NCBI RefSeq assembly: GCF_001969445.1
Contig: NZ_CP017297.1
Coordinates: forward strand, 2,604,001 to 2,668,000
Source of the DNA: Brachybacterium sp. P6-10-X1
Lineage (GTDB): Bacteria; Actinomycetota; Actinomycetes; Actinomycetales; Dermabacteraceae
Length of the DNA stretch: 64,000 nt
Reading direction: 5' to 3'
Within the stretch, counting starts at the first letter, position 1. Every line of letters starts with the position of its first letter. Shown here in pieces: positions 63,468 to 64,000 of the stretch. The notes under the pieces were generated by a model. The model was not told the origin of the DNA. It ran no database searches and was given only the letters and a program-made list of their open reading frames with translations. Made by a program: the position numbers and the translations under genes.

Positions 63468-64000
63468 TCAGGCGGACGCGGCGCCGGGGGACATCGCCGG
63501 TCCGGCCGCGGTGATCGGGCTCCACGTGTGCACGGCTGCTGCGCTGGCCCAGGGGACGCCGAGCTCGCTGAAGGGGCGGCCGGTCTCCAGGGCCCGGAGC
63601 AGGGTCTGCTCGATGTTCTCGACCACCGGATGCTCGGCCTCGCCCGTGCCGTGCCAGATGACCGATCCGGCGCTGATCGGGGTCGGGTCCGGGGCGGACT
63701 GGATCGCCTCCAGCACGGCGCTGAAGGCGCCGGTGTCGGCCAGCGGGGAGATCAGCGGGACCTCGCGGTCGCGGACGTGAGCGATGAGGTTCTCCAGCAG
63801 ATCGGCCCGCTGGTGGCTGAGCTCGGCGGCGGTCCCGTCCGCCGCGGCGCGCACGGAGGTGTCCTCCGTGTAGAGCAGGCGGTGGCTGCCGGCCGAGCCG
63901 GTGACCTCGATCCAGGGCGCGGACTGCTCCGGCGCGGTGGTGGTCAGGGCGCAGAGGACCACGGGCCCCTCGCCCGCCGGCTCGATCCGCAGGAAGGCGG
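63468..64000 (-). CDS. Gfo/Idh/MocA-family oxidoreductase, C-terminal part (5' end outside window)
   Basis: The frame is open to the window edge. 177 codons are visible and correspond to the C-terminal region of Gfo/Idh/MocA sugar dehydrogenases (SHQRADLLENLIAHVRDREV, PLISPLADTGAFSAVLEAIQ, ISAGSVIWHGTGEAEHPVVE, WASAAAVHTWSP). The N-terminal nucleotide-binding fold lies outside. It is the upstream neighbour of GH106, 62 nt apart, probably one operon, suggesting modification of a sugar in the same degradation route. Confidence 0.72.
   Translation of the reverse strand, partial: AFLRIEPAGEGPVVLCALTTTAPEQSAPWIEVTGSAGSHRLLYTEDTSVRAAADGTAAELSHQRADLLENLIAHVRDREVPLISPLADTGAFSAVLEAIQSAPDPTPISAGSVIWHGTGEAEHPVVENIEQTLLRALETGRPFSELGVPWASAAAVHTWSPITAAGPAMSPGAASA

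Overview
The window is about 64 kb of very GC-rich, gene-dense DNA with short intergenic gaps, many 4-nt ATGA/GTGA gene overlaps, GTG/TTG starts and purine-rich Shine-Dalgarno (SD) sites. Gene content (LacI-family regulators, lipoprotein sugar-binding proteins, an actinobacterial-type araB-araD/araA set, RhaEW, and mevalonate genes in the order described for Streptomyces CL190) points to an actinobacterium. A Brachybacterium/Dermabacteraceae-like organism is my inference; no rRNA or tRNA gene is present to test it.

Layout. 1-1400: end of thyA overlapping folA. 1572-9262: two minus-strand carbohydrate ABC operons, the first ending in a GH43 enzyme. 9695-23043: an arabinose region, with a ChvE/MmsA/MmsB monosaccharide importer, a divergent LacI regulator, araB, araD, a BCCT osmolyte carrier, araA and an alditol oxidase-like flavoprotein. 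Three near-identical operators (TGTGAACGTTCACA type) sit in front of chvE, araB and araA. 23104-29098: a DUF1206 protein, a TIM-barrel sugar isomerase/epimerase, and a divergent ABC operon ending in a YesL/DUF624-like protein. 29182-39135: an L-rhamnose region. One arm has an MFS carrier, an esterase and an unusual isomerase-BNR_4 fusion; the divergent arm has rhaI, bifunctional rhaEW and rhaB. 39451-45864: a complete six-gene mevalonate operon from acetoacetyl-CoA to IPP/DMAPP. 46093-53983: a second LacI regulator, two orphan paralogous sugar-binding lipoproteins, an MFS carrier and a GH78 alpha-L-rhamnosidase. 54168-60479: an Opp/Dpp-type ABC importer whose binding protein is the last gene. 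60724-64000: a GH106 alpha-L-rhamnosidase and the end of a Gfo/Idh/MocA oxidoreductase.

How it fits together. The region reads as a plant or algal polysaccharide utilisation island: oligosaccharides enter through several ABC importers and are cut inside the cell, because none of the GH43, GH78, GH106 or BNR_4 proteins has a signal peptide. Released arabinose goes through AraA/AraB/AraD and rhamnose through RhaI/RhaB/RhaEW. Two LacI operator families can be read directly from the sequence: the arabinose set, and a CGTTTCAA half-site set that links the rhamnose arms with the loci at 24.9 kb and 48.6 kb.

Other recurring signals are short tandem repeats (9-28 bp units) in and between genes, Pro/Ala/Ser-rich inserts in housekeeping enzymes (DHFR, RhaB), a 50-bp palindromic element found after two ABC operons, and C10/C11 tracts around the araD start.
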